From JBAXHO01 sp037138855 (GTDB taxonomy: Bacteria; Patescibacteriota; Dojkabacteria; B142; OLB20), in the NCBI GenBank assembly GCA_037138855.1, contig JBAXHO010000073.1:1-8332 (forward strand): DNA of 8,332 nucleotides, read 5' to 3'. The notes beneath the pieces were generated by a model. That model made no database searches and was not told the DNA's origin. It was given only the letters and a program-made list of their open reading frames with translations. Below, in pieces: positions 1-6,712 of this stretch. The position numbers and the translations under genes are program-made. Numbering within the stretch: position 1 is the stretch's first letter; each line of letters begins with the position of its first letter.

Positions 1-2
1 GT

Positions 3-32
3 AAGATAATTGAAGAAATTCTGTCAAACTAG
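3..32 (+). CDS. possible 3' end of an upstream gene (fragment)
   Basis: Reading from base 3, an open frame gives KIIEEILSN followed by TAG at 30-32. The composition (Lys, Ile and Glu rich, helix-like) resembles the C-terminal end of a bacterial protein, and the frame runs off the left edge of the window. Nine residues are far too few to identify a family, and an open stretch of this length is expected by chance. It is listed only because the next gene begins 100 bases later and something must lie to the left. The sequence from 33 to 70 shows no hairpin terminator. Confidence 0.2.
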   Translation, partial: KIIEEILSN

Positions 33-71
33 ACCCCCGTTTTTGATATTAAGCCTAATTTCACATTTGTA

Positions 72-100
72 TTGCATTGAGATATATTTCGTTGTATAAT
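72..100 (+). promoter_or_regulatory. sigma70-type promoter of kup
   Basis: TTGCAT at 72-77 (four of six matches to the -35 consensus) and a perfect TATAAT at 95-100 are separated by exactly 17 bp. Transcription would start near 107 and give a leader of only about 27 bases before the kup ATG. That leader is A/T-rich, has no ribosome-binding purine run and is too short for a riboswitch. This is the clearest promoter in the window and argues for a standard housekeeping sigma factor. Confidence 0.75.
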
Positions 101-133
101 AGTAATAAATCTAATATATCTTCATAATATATA

Positions 134-2059
134 ATGAAAAAGCTTAGACACACTGGTCTAGCCCCACTTTTATTATTATCCCTTGGTGCTCTTGGCGTTG
201 TATATGGTGATATTGGTACGTCCCCTTTATATGCAGTTAACGAAATCTTCTTTGGTCATGCCCATTTAGAAAGAAATTTCTTTGATGTCATTGGTGCCAT
301 TAGCTTAGTGCTCTGGTGTTTAACAATGATTGTCACAGTAAAATATGTGATTTTTGTTTTGCGGGCTGACGCTGATGGTGAAGGTGGAGTATTTGCTCTA
401 TATAGTATTCTCAAACATTTAAAAAACAAATTTGCCGTAGTTATTGTCGGACTACTGGTTCTTGCAGCCGGTCTTTTATATGGAGATGGCATCATTACTC
501 CTGCCATTAGCGTGACATCTGCAGTCGAAGGAATCAAAATTATTACTGGAAGTTTTGAACCATATATTATCCCAATTACATTGAGTATCTTAACTATACT
601 TTTCGTTTTTCAAAAATTTGGGACACACAAAGTTGGTAATATTTTTGGACCGATTATTATTGTCTGGTTTTTTTCAATCGCTATCCTTGGTTTAAATCAA
701 ATCATTCGCCACCCGGGAATACTAGTAGCGCTAAACCCTCTTTATGCGATTCGCTTTGCCTTTTCCTTACCTCTCAAAGAGTTAATGTATGTGATGGGTT
801 CTGTCATCCTGGTCGTAACCGGTGGCGAAGCAATGTATGCTGATATGGGACATTTCGGACGCAAACCGATTCGCTTCAGCTGGTTTTCATTAGTCTATCC
901 GGCATTAATTCTTAATTATCTTGGTCAAGGAGGATTATTATTATCCAATACTGCCATTAAAGGCGAAAGTATCTTCTATTCTATGGTTCCAACTTGGGCA
1001 ATGATCCCGATGGTAATAATTGCTACTTTAGCAACTATTATAGCCTCCCAGGCTTTAATTTCTGGTGCTTTTTCACTTACAGCCCAGGCAGTATCACTAG
1101 GACTTTTCCCGAAACTAACGATCAAACATACCAATCAAGGCCATCATGGTCAAATCTACATTCCAGCAGTCAACTGGATGCTTTATATCGGATGTATTGC
1201 TTTAGTCTTAATCTTCAAATCAAGCACAAAAATTGCCGCAGCATATGGTTTGGCTGTTTCCGGAGTAATGTTTCTCACTACCTTAGGAATGATTATCATC
1301 GCTAATTATCTCTGGTGCTGGTCTAAATTCAAAACAGCATTAATCTTTGCTCCATTAGCTCTTATCGAGCTTTTATTTTTAAGCAGCAATTTACTCAAAA
1401 TCACTCAAGGGGGCTGGATTCCTTTACTAATTGCCTTTATTATCTTCTTTTTCATCAAAATCTGGAAAAATGGTAAAGAAAAATCAGAAACCGTAATTGC
1501 TTCAATTAAGAATTGTTCCATTTCAGACTTAGTAAAAATTAAAAAAGAAAAAAGTATTGAGCTTGCGCTACCTAGTGTATTTATGACACCAAATCTGATT
1601 ACAGATATAAATAGTGCAGTACCTCCTCTTTACCAGGTTTATTATCAAAGATATGGGATTATTCCTAAATTTTTAATCTTTTTGACAGTTCAAATTCTCA
1701 AAGACCCGTATGCCAAAAAAAATCGAATCGATATCAATACTCTTTACCATGATAATAAATCCGGAAGTATTACCAGTATTCAGGTAAATTTCGGCTTCAT
1801 GGAAAATCCTGATGTGGAAAAAATTGTTAATCAAATCATCAAAAGTAAAAAAATTGTTGGCTTGGACGATAAACATGAATGGCTATTTCACATTACCAAA
1901 GAACATTATTTTCTAGGTAATAAACAGTCAAAAATTAAAAAAATTGGTTATGCTGTCTACAAATTTATTGCCAATAATATCAATCATTCTGATCAATTCT
2001 TTCATCTTGGGGAAAAGTATCAAGTGACGGTAGAACCTTTAAAAGTCATTCTAGATTAA
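134..2059 (+). CDS. kup: KUP/HAK-family potassium uptake transporter
   Basis: This is a K+ uptake permease of the KUP/HAK/KT family, believed to act by K+/H+ symport in the cytoplasmic membrane. At 641 residues it is close to E. coli Kup (622). The family N-terminal signature GVVYGDIGTSPLY is at residues 21-33. It is followed by the conserved ADADGEGGVFALYSIL (about 78-93) and LLYGDGIITPAISV (about 114-127). About twelve hydrophobic membrane segments fill residues 12-450. A soluble, presumably cytoplasmic C-terminal domain of about 190 residues follows, as in other Kup proteins. The ATG is the only sensible start, lying directly before the first membrane segment, and a good promoter is at 72-100. 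The gene is monocistronic, ends at a bidirectional terminator, and converges with the zinc-uptake genes. No frameshift or loss of a conserved motif is seen. Confidence 0.96.
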   Translation: MKKLRHTGLAPLLLLSLGALGVVYGDIGTSPLYAVNEIFFGHAHLERNFFDVIGAISLVLWCLTMIVTVKYVIFVLRADADGEGGVFALYSILKHLKNKFAVVIVGLLVLAAGLLYGDGIITPAISVTSAVEGIKIITGSFEPYIIPITLSILTILFVFQKFGTHKVGNIFGPIIIVWFFSIAILGLNQIIRHPGILVALNPLYAIRFAFSLPLKELMYVMGSVILVVTGGEAMYADMGHFGRKPIRFSWFSLVYPALILNYLGQGGLLLSNTAIKGESIFYSMVPTWAMIPMVIIATLATIIASQALISGAFSLTAQAVSLGLFPKLTIKHTNQGHHGQIYIPAVNWMLYIGCIALVLIFKSSTKIAAAYGLAVSGVMFLTTLGMIIIANYLWCWSKFKTALIFAPLALIELLFLSSNLLKITQGGWIPLLIAFIIFFFIKIWKNGKEKSETVIASIKNCSISDLVKIKKEKSIELALPSVFMTPNLITDINSAVPPLYQVYYQRYGIIPKFLIFLTVQILKDPYAKKNRIDINTLYHDNKSGSITSIQVNFGFMENPDVEKIVNQIIKSKKIVGLDDKHEWLFHITKEHYFLGNKQSKIKKIGYAVYKFIANNINHSDQFFHLGEKYQVTVEPLKVILD

Positions 2060-2120
2060 TCATCCACCTAGAGCACTGATTATTTAAAAGTGTCCGTAAT
2101 TAAATCATTTCACTAAAAGA

Positions 2121-2147
2121 AAAACTCCAGCTAGATTCTGGAGTTTT
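2121..2147. terminator. bidirectional Rho-independent terminator between kup and znuB
   Basis: AAAACTCCAG (2121-2130) pairs perfectly with CTGGAGTTTT (2138-2147) across a 7-base loop. On the plus strand the CTCCAG/CTGGAG stem is followed by TTTT, ending kup. On the minus strand the mirror stem is followed by TTTTTCTTTT, ending znuB. It lies in the middle of the convergent gap, as expected for a shared terminator. The rest of the 110-bp gap shows no gene. Confidence 0.85.
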
Positions 2148-2169
2148 AATATTATTGTTAAAAATCTTA

Positions 2170-2976
2170 CTATCCCAACTTCTTCCAAATCATTGCCAAT
2201 CCAAACAAAATAGCATTTAAAATAATAATCATTGCTCCGGTTGGTAAATTAAAGCTAAATGATAAAATAATTCCAATAATAACTGATAGTAAAGCAATTA
2301 CCATTGCGAAAAAAATTGTAGTTTGAAATCTTTTAGCTAATTGCAAAGCAGTAACTGCCGGAAAAATAAGTAATGCAGAAACCAGCATAATGCCAACGAC
2401 TTTGACTGATAACACTACCGTAATCGCTGCCAAAATTGCAAGTAAAGCATTAATGAATCCAGTATTGATACCAGAAGCCTGAGCATATTCCTCATCAAAA
2501 CTGATCGAAAACAATTCCCAGTAAAAGAGATAAATCAAAAATAAAACAAACCCGGATAATATCATTGCCATAACTACCTCAGTAGTGCTGATCGCCAAAA
2601 TATTTCCAAATAAATAACTGAATAAATCCACATTAAACCCTTTGGAAAGTCCAGCTAAAATCACTCCACTCGCAATTCCGACAGAAGATACCATCCCAAT
2701 CGCAGCATCACCGTATACTTTTGCCTGCTGAGAAATTTTCAGAATAATTAGCGATCCGATAATAGCAATTGGGATTGCTATATAAATTGGATAAATTCCT
2801 AAGAACAAACCCAGGGCAATAGCTCCAAAGCTCACATGTGAGAGACCATCCCCAATTAATGACATTTTCCGTAACACCAGAAACATTCCAAGAACCGCAC
2901 AAGTCATAGCGATGAATGACCCAGCCAGAAATGCCCGTTGCATGAAACCATATTGAAAAATCTCAATTATATTCAT
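2170..2976 (-). CDS. znuB: zinc/manganese ABC transporter permease (ZnuB/MntB family)
   Basis: This is the membrane subunit of a metal-chelate ABC importer (ABC-3 family). It forms the channel through which ZnuA-delivered metal enters. From ATG at 2976 it is 268 residues and almost entirely hydrophobic, with about eight membrane segments, usual for ZnuB/MntB/TroC. The family motif GDGLSHVSFGAIALG (from residue 42) matches the conserved D-x-LSH block. The later EEYAQASGI segment is the typical cytoplasmic coupling loop that contacts the ATPase. A TTG six bases upstream (2982) is in frame, but ATG at 2976 is preferred. It overlaps the 3' end of znuC by 14 bp, implying coupled translation, and is the last gene of the operon. 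Metal specificity cannot be read from this subunit. Confidence 0.93.
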   Translation of the reverse strand: MNIIEIFQYGFMQRAFLAGSFIAMTCAVLGMFLVLRKMSLIGDGLSHVSFGAIALGLFLGIYPIYIAIPIAIIGSLIILKISQQAKVYGDAAIGMVSSVGIASGVILAGLSKGFNVDLFSYLFGNILAISTTEVVMAMILSGFVLFLIYLFYWELFSISFDEEYAQASGINTGFINALLAILAAITVVLSVKVVGIMLVSALLIFPAVTALQLAKRFQTTIFFAMVIALLSVIIGIILSFSFNLPTGAMIIILNAILFGLAMIWKKLG

Positions 2977-3739
2977 GATCAAGATGTTGATGACAAATTA
3001 AATGCTGATCATATTCTCCAAAACGCTTACCCATCTCTGCGGAACGACAAAATTCCTGAAAACTACCATAATAAATCAGTTTTCGGTCAAGATACATCAA
3101 TTGATCAGCAACTTCTCCGATATAACCAGTATCATGGGTTGTTAAAATGATAGTTTTACCCTTCTCCTGGTTCAATTTTCTAATTATCTGAAAAAATGCC
3201 TCTCTGGAATTGGGATCAAGTGCTGTAGATGGCTCATCGAAGATCAAAATTTCCGGATCAGCAATCAAGGTTCGAGCCAATATTACTTTTTGCTGCTGTC
3301 CTCCGGAAAGCTCCGAAAAAATGCGTGATTGTAAGTGTTTGATCTTCAATTCGTTCAAAAGAGCAGCTACTTTTAAACGATCATTTTTAGTGATTAGCTT
3401 GGGAAAGCTTTTACTAGCAACTAATCCCAGTAAGACAATTTCCGCAACAGTTGCCGGGAATAAAGGATTGGTCCCGGAAATCTTTTGTGGTAAATACCCC
3501 AGTAGCCTTTTGTTTCCTAGTTTATCATGCGGTTGATCAAAGAGCAGAATTTTACCGCTAGCGACAGGTACTAATCCCAAGATTGCCTTAATTATTGTCG
3601 ACTTGCCCGCTCCATTGGGACCAACCAAGCCCACGAAACTACCCTTCATAATCTTGCAGGAAACCTTACTAACCACCTCAGAATCAGCATATTTTATCGA
3701 TACATTCCTTAATTCTATAGCAATTTGCTTTATTGACAT
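2963..3739 (-). CDS. znuC: zinc/manganese ABC transporter ATP-binding protein (ZnuC/MntA-type)
   Basis: This ATPase subunit energises metal import on the cytoplasmic face. All ABC motifs are present and intact in 258 residues: Walker A GPNGAGKST (40-48), Q-loop Gln85 in GYLPQK, signature LSGGQQQK (144-151), Walker B ILIFDEP (164-170), D-loop STALD (171-175) and switch His202 in TTHD. The C-terminus carries a small cluster of possible metal ligands (His246, Cys249, His250, His252, His255). Short His-rich tails are common in ZnuC-type ATPases and may sense or buffer metal; that role is inferred here. The ATG at 3739 overlaps the end of znuA by 10 bp, and the 3' end overlaps znuB by 14 bp, so the three genes form a tight operon. 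Confidence 0.95.
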   Translation of the reverse strand: MSIKQIAIELRNVSIKYADSEVVSKVSCKIMKGSFVGLVGPNGAGKSTIIKAILGLVPVASGKILLFDQPHDKLGNKRLLGYLPQKISGTNPLFPATVAEIVLLGLVASKSFPKLITKNDRLKVAALLNELKIKHLQSRIFSELSGGQQQKVILARTLIADPEILIFDEPSTALDPNSREAFFQIIRKLNQEKGKTIILTTHDTGYIGEVADQLMYLDRKLIYYGSFQEFCRSAEMGKRFGEYDQHLICHQHLDHEYN

Positions 3740-4662
3740 TGTAATCCGGTTATTAAATTATTTAAATTCTCTTGCATTAATCCGATAAACGTTTGACCAT
3801 TATTAAAATCATCTTTGGTCAAATTATGACCGGTATTTAATAATAAAAGCTTTGTATTGGTTTCACTAGCAAGCATTTCCGCTATCTTGGGACTAGATAA
3901 CTCTTCATAAAAAATAAATTTTATTTTGTTCTGTTTTACTGTATTGACAAGATTGACGAGATCAGTTGCTGTAGGTTCAGTATCAGGCGAGAAGCCTTGA
4001 GCAGCATAATAACTAAGGTTGTATTCTTTTGCCAGATAACCGAAAGCATAATGTCCGCCATAAACTATCTCCTTGCTCTGACAATTTAATAAGGTTTCCT
4101 GATATTGCAAATCCAACTCAGCTAATTTTTCTAAATAAATTCTACTATTTTCCTGATAAGAATCAGTGTTGCTAGGATCCTTCATAATCAAAGCAGCTGA
4201 GATATTTTTTACCATCTGCTCGGCATTATGAAAGTCCAGCCAAATATGCGGATCTAGATTACTATTTTCCTGATTAGCTGACGCTGATATCAATTCGATA
4301 TTTTGGCTACTATCCACAAGTAATAATTTACTATTACCAATTCCACTATTCAGATCCACTACCCAGGGTTCCATAAATTTCCCGGTATAAATCAGCAAAT
4401 CACTATTGTTTATCGTGACAATATCGCTCGGCATCGGCTCATAGCTATGGGCTTCCACTCCCGGTGGCAGTAATAATGTCACATTTACCTTATCTCCGCC
4501 AACCTCCCTGACAAAATCATAAAGTGGAAATAATGTGGTCACCACTTGGAGCTGACTCGATTCGTTCTTTTTCGAAGCATTCCCAGCAAAAATAAAAATA
4601 GCTTCAAGGATGAGGACTATCAATATTAAAAAAAATATTCGTTTGTAGTTAAGTTTTAGCAC
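3730..4662 (-). CDS. znuA: metal-binding solute-binding protein of zinc ABC importer (ZnuA/TroA family)
   Basis: This is an extracytoplasmic cluster A-I metal-binding protein that hands Zn2+ (or Mn2+) to ZnuB. It has 310 residues. A basic start (KLNYKR) and a hydrophobic segment at 9-27 form a signal peptide or membrane anchor. No Cys follows, so it is not a lipoprotein. Expected ligands are His72 (PGVEAHSYEP), His139 (LDPHIWLD) and His204 (GGHYAFGY). A third His in place of Glu favours zinc over manganese. The usual Asp of the C-terminal ligand motif (DPLG in many homologues) is replaced by NTGH (276-279). The loop before His139 is poor in His, unlike many ZnuA proteins. The start is GTG at 4662, since the next in-frame ATG is beyond the signal segment. 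No ribosome-binding site or convincing promoter is seen upstream, so read-through from zur is possible. Confidence 0.93.
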   Translation of the reverse strand: MLKLNYKRIFFLILIVLILEAIFIFAGNASKKNESSQLQVVTTLFPLYDFVREVGGDKVNVTLLLPPGVEAHSYEPMPSDIVTINNSDLLIYTGKFMEPWVVDLNSGIGNSKLLLVDSSQNIELISASANQENSNLDPHIWLDFHNAEQMVKNISAALIMKDPSNTDSYQENSRIYLEKLAELDLQYQETLLNCQSKEIVYGGHYAFGYLAKEYNLSYYAAQGFSPDTEPTATDLVNLVNTVKQNKIKFIFYEELSSPKIAEMLASETNTKLLLLNTGHNLTKDDFNNGQTFIGLMQENLNNLITGLQCQ

Positions 4663-4723
4663 TGATTAAAGTATCACGAAAATTGAAAATTTAATATTAC
4701 TAGTATCAAATTACCTACACGTC

Positions 4724-4777
4724 ATTCCGGAAGTTAGATTTTCTTAACTTTGTTTAGAAAATCTTGCTGTCCGGAAT
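4724..4777. repeat. 54-bp imperfect palindrome/hairpin element between zur and znuA
   Basis: ATTCCGGA (4724-4731) is perfectly complementary to TCCGGAAT (4770-4777). Inside, AGATTTTCT (4736-4744) pairs with AGAAAATCT (4756-4764), then AAC pairs with GTT around a TTT loop (4749-4751). Only a few mismatches and one bulged base interrupt the stem. The flanks (GTCATTCCGG at the left, CCGGAATCTA at the right) look like the ends of dispersed REP/MITE-type elements built on ATTCC...GGAAT arms. This is a resemblance only and is not established. There is no T-run on either side, so it is not a classical terminator, but as RNA it would be a stable hairpin in any zur-znuA transcript. Confidence 0.7.
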
Positions 4778-4797
4778 CTAACGTTATACTACTTCAT

Positions 4798-4832
4798 ATC
4801 TTACGTTCTCCGTTCACCGTTCACCGTTCTCC
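4798..4832 (+). repeat. 7-bp tandem repeat array (GTTCACC/GTTCTCC) at the 3' end of zur
   Basis: Five consecutive heptamers run in register: ATCTTAC, GTTCTCC, GTTCACC, GTTCACC, GTTCTCC. The right part overlaps the last codons and stop of the minus-strand Fur-family gene (stop at 4814-4816), so the repeat encodes the protein's Asn-Gly-Glu-Arg end. The leftmost unit resembles the TTNNTAC heptamers found at 5721-5741, 5783-5817 and 7202-7250. Confidence 0.75.
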
Positions 4833-5245
4833 TCACACTTCTCGCACAAGCCATAAAACTCCAGCTGATGCTCTTTAATTTTGAATTTAAACCTGGCAGC
4901 AATTTCAACTTCCTGTTCACCTAAATGCTTATCCAGTTCGACTTTCTGGATTTTTTTACAATTCTCACAAATTAAATGATGATGATGTTTCCCCTCTTTA
5001 AGCTCGTAATATTCAATACCATCAAGCAGCTTCTGGGAAATTATATTAATTTTTTCCAGATAATTTAACTCCCGAAAAAGTGTTGAACGGTCTGGATGCA
5101 CCTGCAATTCAATTAATCCATCCTTTAAATCAGATAAAGTCATCAGACATTCTGTATCCAAAAGCAGATTAAGAAGTGCTAAACGCACTTTGGTAATGCG
5201 ACCACCAGCTTCATTTACTTTTTGTTTTAAAATATTTAATTTCAT
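4814..5245 (-). CDS. zur: Fur-family metalloregulator, probably Zur
   Basis: This is a cytoplasmic metal-dependent DNA-binding repressor of the Fur superfamily, with 143 residues (family usual 135-160). The N-terminal winged helix spans about 1-80; its recognition-helix region HPDRSTLFRELNYLEK (50-65) corresponds to the family's typical V(S)xxTVYRxLxxL block. The dimerisation domain begins with HHHH (87-90). It contains two CxxC pairs, Cys93/Cys96 and Cys134/Cys137, which form the structural zinc site of Zur, PerR and many Fur proteins. Its position upstream of and co-oriented with znuACB makes zinc the likely signal. Iron, manganese or peroxide sensing cannot be excluded from sequence alone. 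The ATG at 5245 lies next to a 15-bp palindrome that may be its own operator. The last residues are encoded by a 7-bp repeat array. Confidence 0.9.
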   Translation of the reverse strand: MKLNILKQKVNEAGGRITKVRLALLNLLLDTECLMTLSDLKDGLIELQVHPDRSTLFRELNYLEKINIISQKLLDGIEYYELKEGKHHHHLICENCKKIQKVELDKHLGEQEVEIAARFKFKIKEHQLEFYGLCEKCEENGER

Positions 5246-5248
5246 TAT

Positions 5249-5263
5249 TGCAACATTGATGCA
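5249..5263. promoter_or_regulatory. candidate Fur/Zur operator (7-1-7 inverted repeat)
   Basis: TGCAACATTGATGCA reads as TGCA-n-CA-n-TG-n-TGCA, a 15-bp inverted repeat in which six of seven position pairs match around a single central base. The 7-1-7 geometry is that of Fur-family boxes (Fur, Zur, PerR), though this sequence is not one of the consensus boxes I know. It covers the expected transcription start of zur, 4 bases before its ATG, and also overlaps the -35 region of a divergent promoter toward the Nudix gene. That is a natural site for autorepression. Binding is inferred. Confidence 0.45.
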
Positions 5264-5266
5264 TTA

Positions 5267-5295
5267 ATTATAATAAATAAATTCATTTCAAGCAA
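5267..5295 (-). promoter_or_regulatory. promoter of zur
   Basis: Read on the minus strand, TTGCTT (5295-5290) and a perfect TATAAT (5272-5267) are separated by 17 bp. The -35 is modest. The predicted start, about 5260, falls within the 15-bp palindrome at 5249-5263. The same A/T block also reads TATAAT on the plus strand (5269-5274) and may serve the Nudix gene with a poorly spaced upstream TTGCAA (5248-5253). Confidence 0.55.
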
Positions 5296-5317
5296 ATTTA
5301 ATGTGTTAAAATTAATC

Positions 5318-5701
5318 ATGAATAAAATTACCACAGTAAATGGCATCATCAGAAATATCAAAGGCGAAATCCTTGTAGTTCAGGATGACAAAGGATTTTG
5401 GCTACTTCCCGGTGGAATAATGGAGGGAGACGAATCAGATCAAGAAACATTATCCCGAGAATTAGCTGAGGAGCTGCAAGTTGAACTAATCCAGGCGAAA
5501 CTAGTTGGTTATTTCGATTATGAAAGAGCCTTTACAGTAGATCGCCCCCTACAAATGCGAGTATACTTAGCAGAAATCAAAGGGATACCAAAGCCGGCAA
5601 ATGAAATCGCAAATATACTCTGGCTAAACAAGGAAAATTATAAGCAAGGGCAGTCATTTCCCAAAATGTGGTGGGATAAAATTTTTACCGATTTATTATA
5701 G
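5318..5701 (+). CDS. Nudix hydrolase
   Basis: This is a hydrolase of nucleoside diphosphates linked to another group. Typical roles are clearing oxidised nucleotides or trimming nucleotide sugars and cofactors, but the substrate cannot be told here. From ATG at 5318 the protein has 127 residues, a single compact Nudix fold. The Nudix box starts at Gly33 and follows GX5EX7REUXEEXGU: Gly33, Glu39, Arg47, Glu48, Leu49, Glu51, Glu52, Val55. The usual Gly before the last residue is Gln54. The metal-binding Glu residues (48, 51, 52) are all present, so activity is expected. A GTG at 5303 would add five residues (MLKLI); ATG is preferred because homologues begin just before the first beta strand. 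It is divergent from zur across a shared regulatory region of about 70 bp and may be co-regulated. Confidence 0.88.
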   Translation: MNKITTVNGIIRNIKGEILVVQDDKGFWLLPGGIMEGDESDQETLSRELAEELQVELIQAKLVGYFDYERAFTVDRPLQMRVYLAEIKGIPKPANEIANILWLNKENYKQGQSFPKMWWDKIFTDLL

Positions 5702-5720
5702 TGTTTTTTCAATTTGCTTC

Positions 5721-5741
5721 TTCATACTTGATACTTTATCG
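5721..5741 (+). repeat. short 7-bp repeat array after the Nudix gene
   Basis: The units TTCATAC, TTGATAC and TTTATCG run head to tail 20 bases after the Nudix stop codon. They belong to the same TTNNTAC heptamer family as the arrays at 5783-5817 and 7202-7250. Confidence 0.6.
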
Positions 5742-5750
5742 ATTAATTTA

Positions 5751-5766
5751 AACAAAAATTTTTGTT
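5751..5766. repeat. 16-bp A/T palindrome
   Basis: AACAAAAA followed directly by TTTTTGTT is a perfect palindrome in the 141-bp gap between the Nudix and HAD genes. It has almost no G/C, so as a terminator it would be weak. Composition alone could produce it. Confidence 0.35.
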
Positions 5767-5782
5767 CACTACATTTTAATTT

Positions 5783-5817
5783 TTTCTACTTAATACGTGC
5801 TACTTGATACTTCATAC
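5783..5817 (+). repeat. 7-bp tandem repeat array upstream of the HAD gene
   Basis: Five heptamers are in exact register: TTTCTAC, TTAATAC, GTGCTAC, TTGATAC, TTCATAC. All end in TAC or ATAC and most begin with TT. A T-rich stretch ending in TTCTCC follows, directly before the ATG at 5843. The array occupies the 5' leader region of the HAD gene, and no clear promoter is seen elsewhere in the gap. Confidence 0.75.
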
Positions 5818-5842
5818 TTTTTTTATCTTTTAACTTTTCTCC

Positions 5843-6700
5843 ATGATCAAACTCATCGTTCTCGACGTCGACGGTATCCTTATCGGCACTAAGCAAGGTT
5901 ATAACCGTCCTTTTCCGTCACCAAAAGTAATAAAATATTTAAAAGAACTACAGGATAAGGGTATTCCAATTAGTCTCTGCACTGGTAAAGCTTCTTTTGC
6001 CACCAAATTACTAGCAGAAAAGGCAGATTTAAATAATTTTCATATTACCGATGCCGGCTCCCTTCTGATGGATATGCTTACAAACAAAGTACTCAAGATT
6101 CATCAAATTTCCAGTGAAAAAATCATTGAACTGATTAATCTGACTGAGAAGTACCAGGTTTTCTGGGAACTTTTTACTGCGGAAAACTGGTATATTGATG
6201 CCAAAAGCACTAGTCGCTTCATCCAACTACATCAAGATTCCAGCAATATAACCGACCCGATTCGGGTAGCTGACCTCAGAGAAGTTGCCAAAAAAGAAAT
6301 ACTATCCAAGGCGATGATCTTTTGTGGACCAGATGAAGTTGCTACATTTAAAAAGATTTTCAGTAACTTTGAGCAGGATTTTAACTTCCAGTGGGCCACT
6401 ACTCCTAGTTTTGAGCCAGATCAGTTGTTGCTAATCACAGCTCCTGGAGTGAATAAACGTAGTGCCATCAAAGAACTCTGTGATTATTACAAAATTACTC
6501 CGGATGAAGTATTGGGAGTTGGTGATACCAAGATGGATTGGAATTTTATGGCAGTATGCAAATATACTGCAACAGTTGCCAACGCTTCTGACGAAATGAA
6601 GAAACTAGTAACTGATCACGATGGTTATGTCGGCCCACACGTCGATGCTGATGGTATTATTGAGATCTTAGAACATTTTCAAAATGAATTTATTTTTTAA
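5843..6700 (+). CDS. HAD-superfamily hydrolase, Cof-like (class IIB) phosphatase
   Basis: This is a probable cytoplasmic Mg2+-dependent phosphatase acting on a small phosphorylated metabolite. It has 285 residues. Motif I is DVDG with nucleophile Asp8 and acid/base Asp10. Motif II is Thr47 in SLCTGKA, motif III is Lys205 in GVNKRSAI, and motif IV is GVGDTKMDW with Asp228 and Asp232. The large insert between motifs II and III (about 75-195) is a cap domain of the C2 type seen in Cof, sucrose-phosphate phosphatase and phosphoglycolate phosphatase relatives. The cap determines the substrate, which cannot be read from sequence. The start gives the standard MIKLIVLDVDG opening. The gene is preceded by a 7-bp repeat array and followed after 12 bp by the small membrane protein gene, so the two are probably one transcript. 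Confidence 0.9.
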   Translation: MIKLIVLDVDGILIGTKQGYNRPFPSPKVIKYLKELQDKGIPISLCTGKASFATKLLAEKADLNNFHITDAGSLLMDMLTNKVLKIHQISSEKIIELINLTEKYQVFWELFTAENWYIDAKSTSRFIQLHQDSSNITDPIRVADLREVAKKEILSKAMIFCGPDEVATFKKIFSNFEQDFNFQWATTPSFEPDQLLLITAPGVNKRSAIKELCDYYKITPDEVLGVGDTKMDWNFMAVCKYTATVANASDEMKKLVTDHDGYVGPHVDADGIIEILEHFQNEFIF

Positions 6701-6712
6701 TCAGTAACATTT

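Noticed and set aside
101..133. Riboswitch (for example c-di-AMP) controlling kup
   Set aside because: The promoter leaves a leader of only about 27 bases, too short for a structured aptamer.
994..1305. 103-codon open frame inside kup
   Set aside because: It is a second-frame shadow of conserved membrane segments of kup, with no start signal and no recognisable motif.
2977..2982. TTG start for ZnuB at 2982
   Set aside because: It adds only two residues, and an ATG follows at 2976. TTG is a rare start and no ribosome-binding site supports it.
3210..3536. Plus-strand open frame of 108 codons opposite znuC
   Set aside because: It is the complement of a gene with complete ABC motifs; its translation is low-complexity and resembles no family.
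4663..4709. znuA promoter with TTGATA (4709-4704) as -35, and AGTATCA direct repeats as an operator
   Set aside because: No acceptable -10 lies 16-18 bp away (TCAATT at best), and the two AGTATCA copies 32 bp apart can be explained by A/T-rich sequence.
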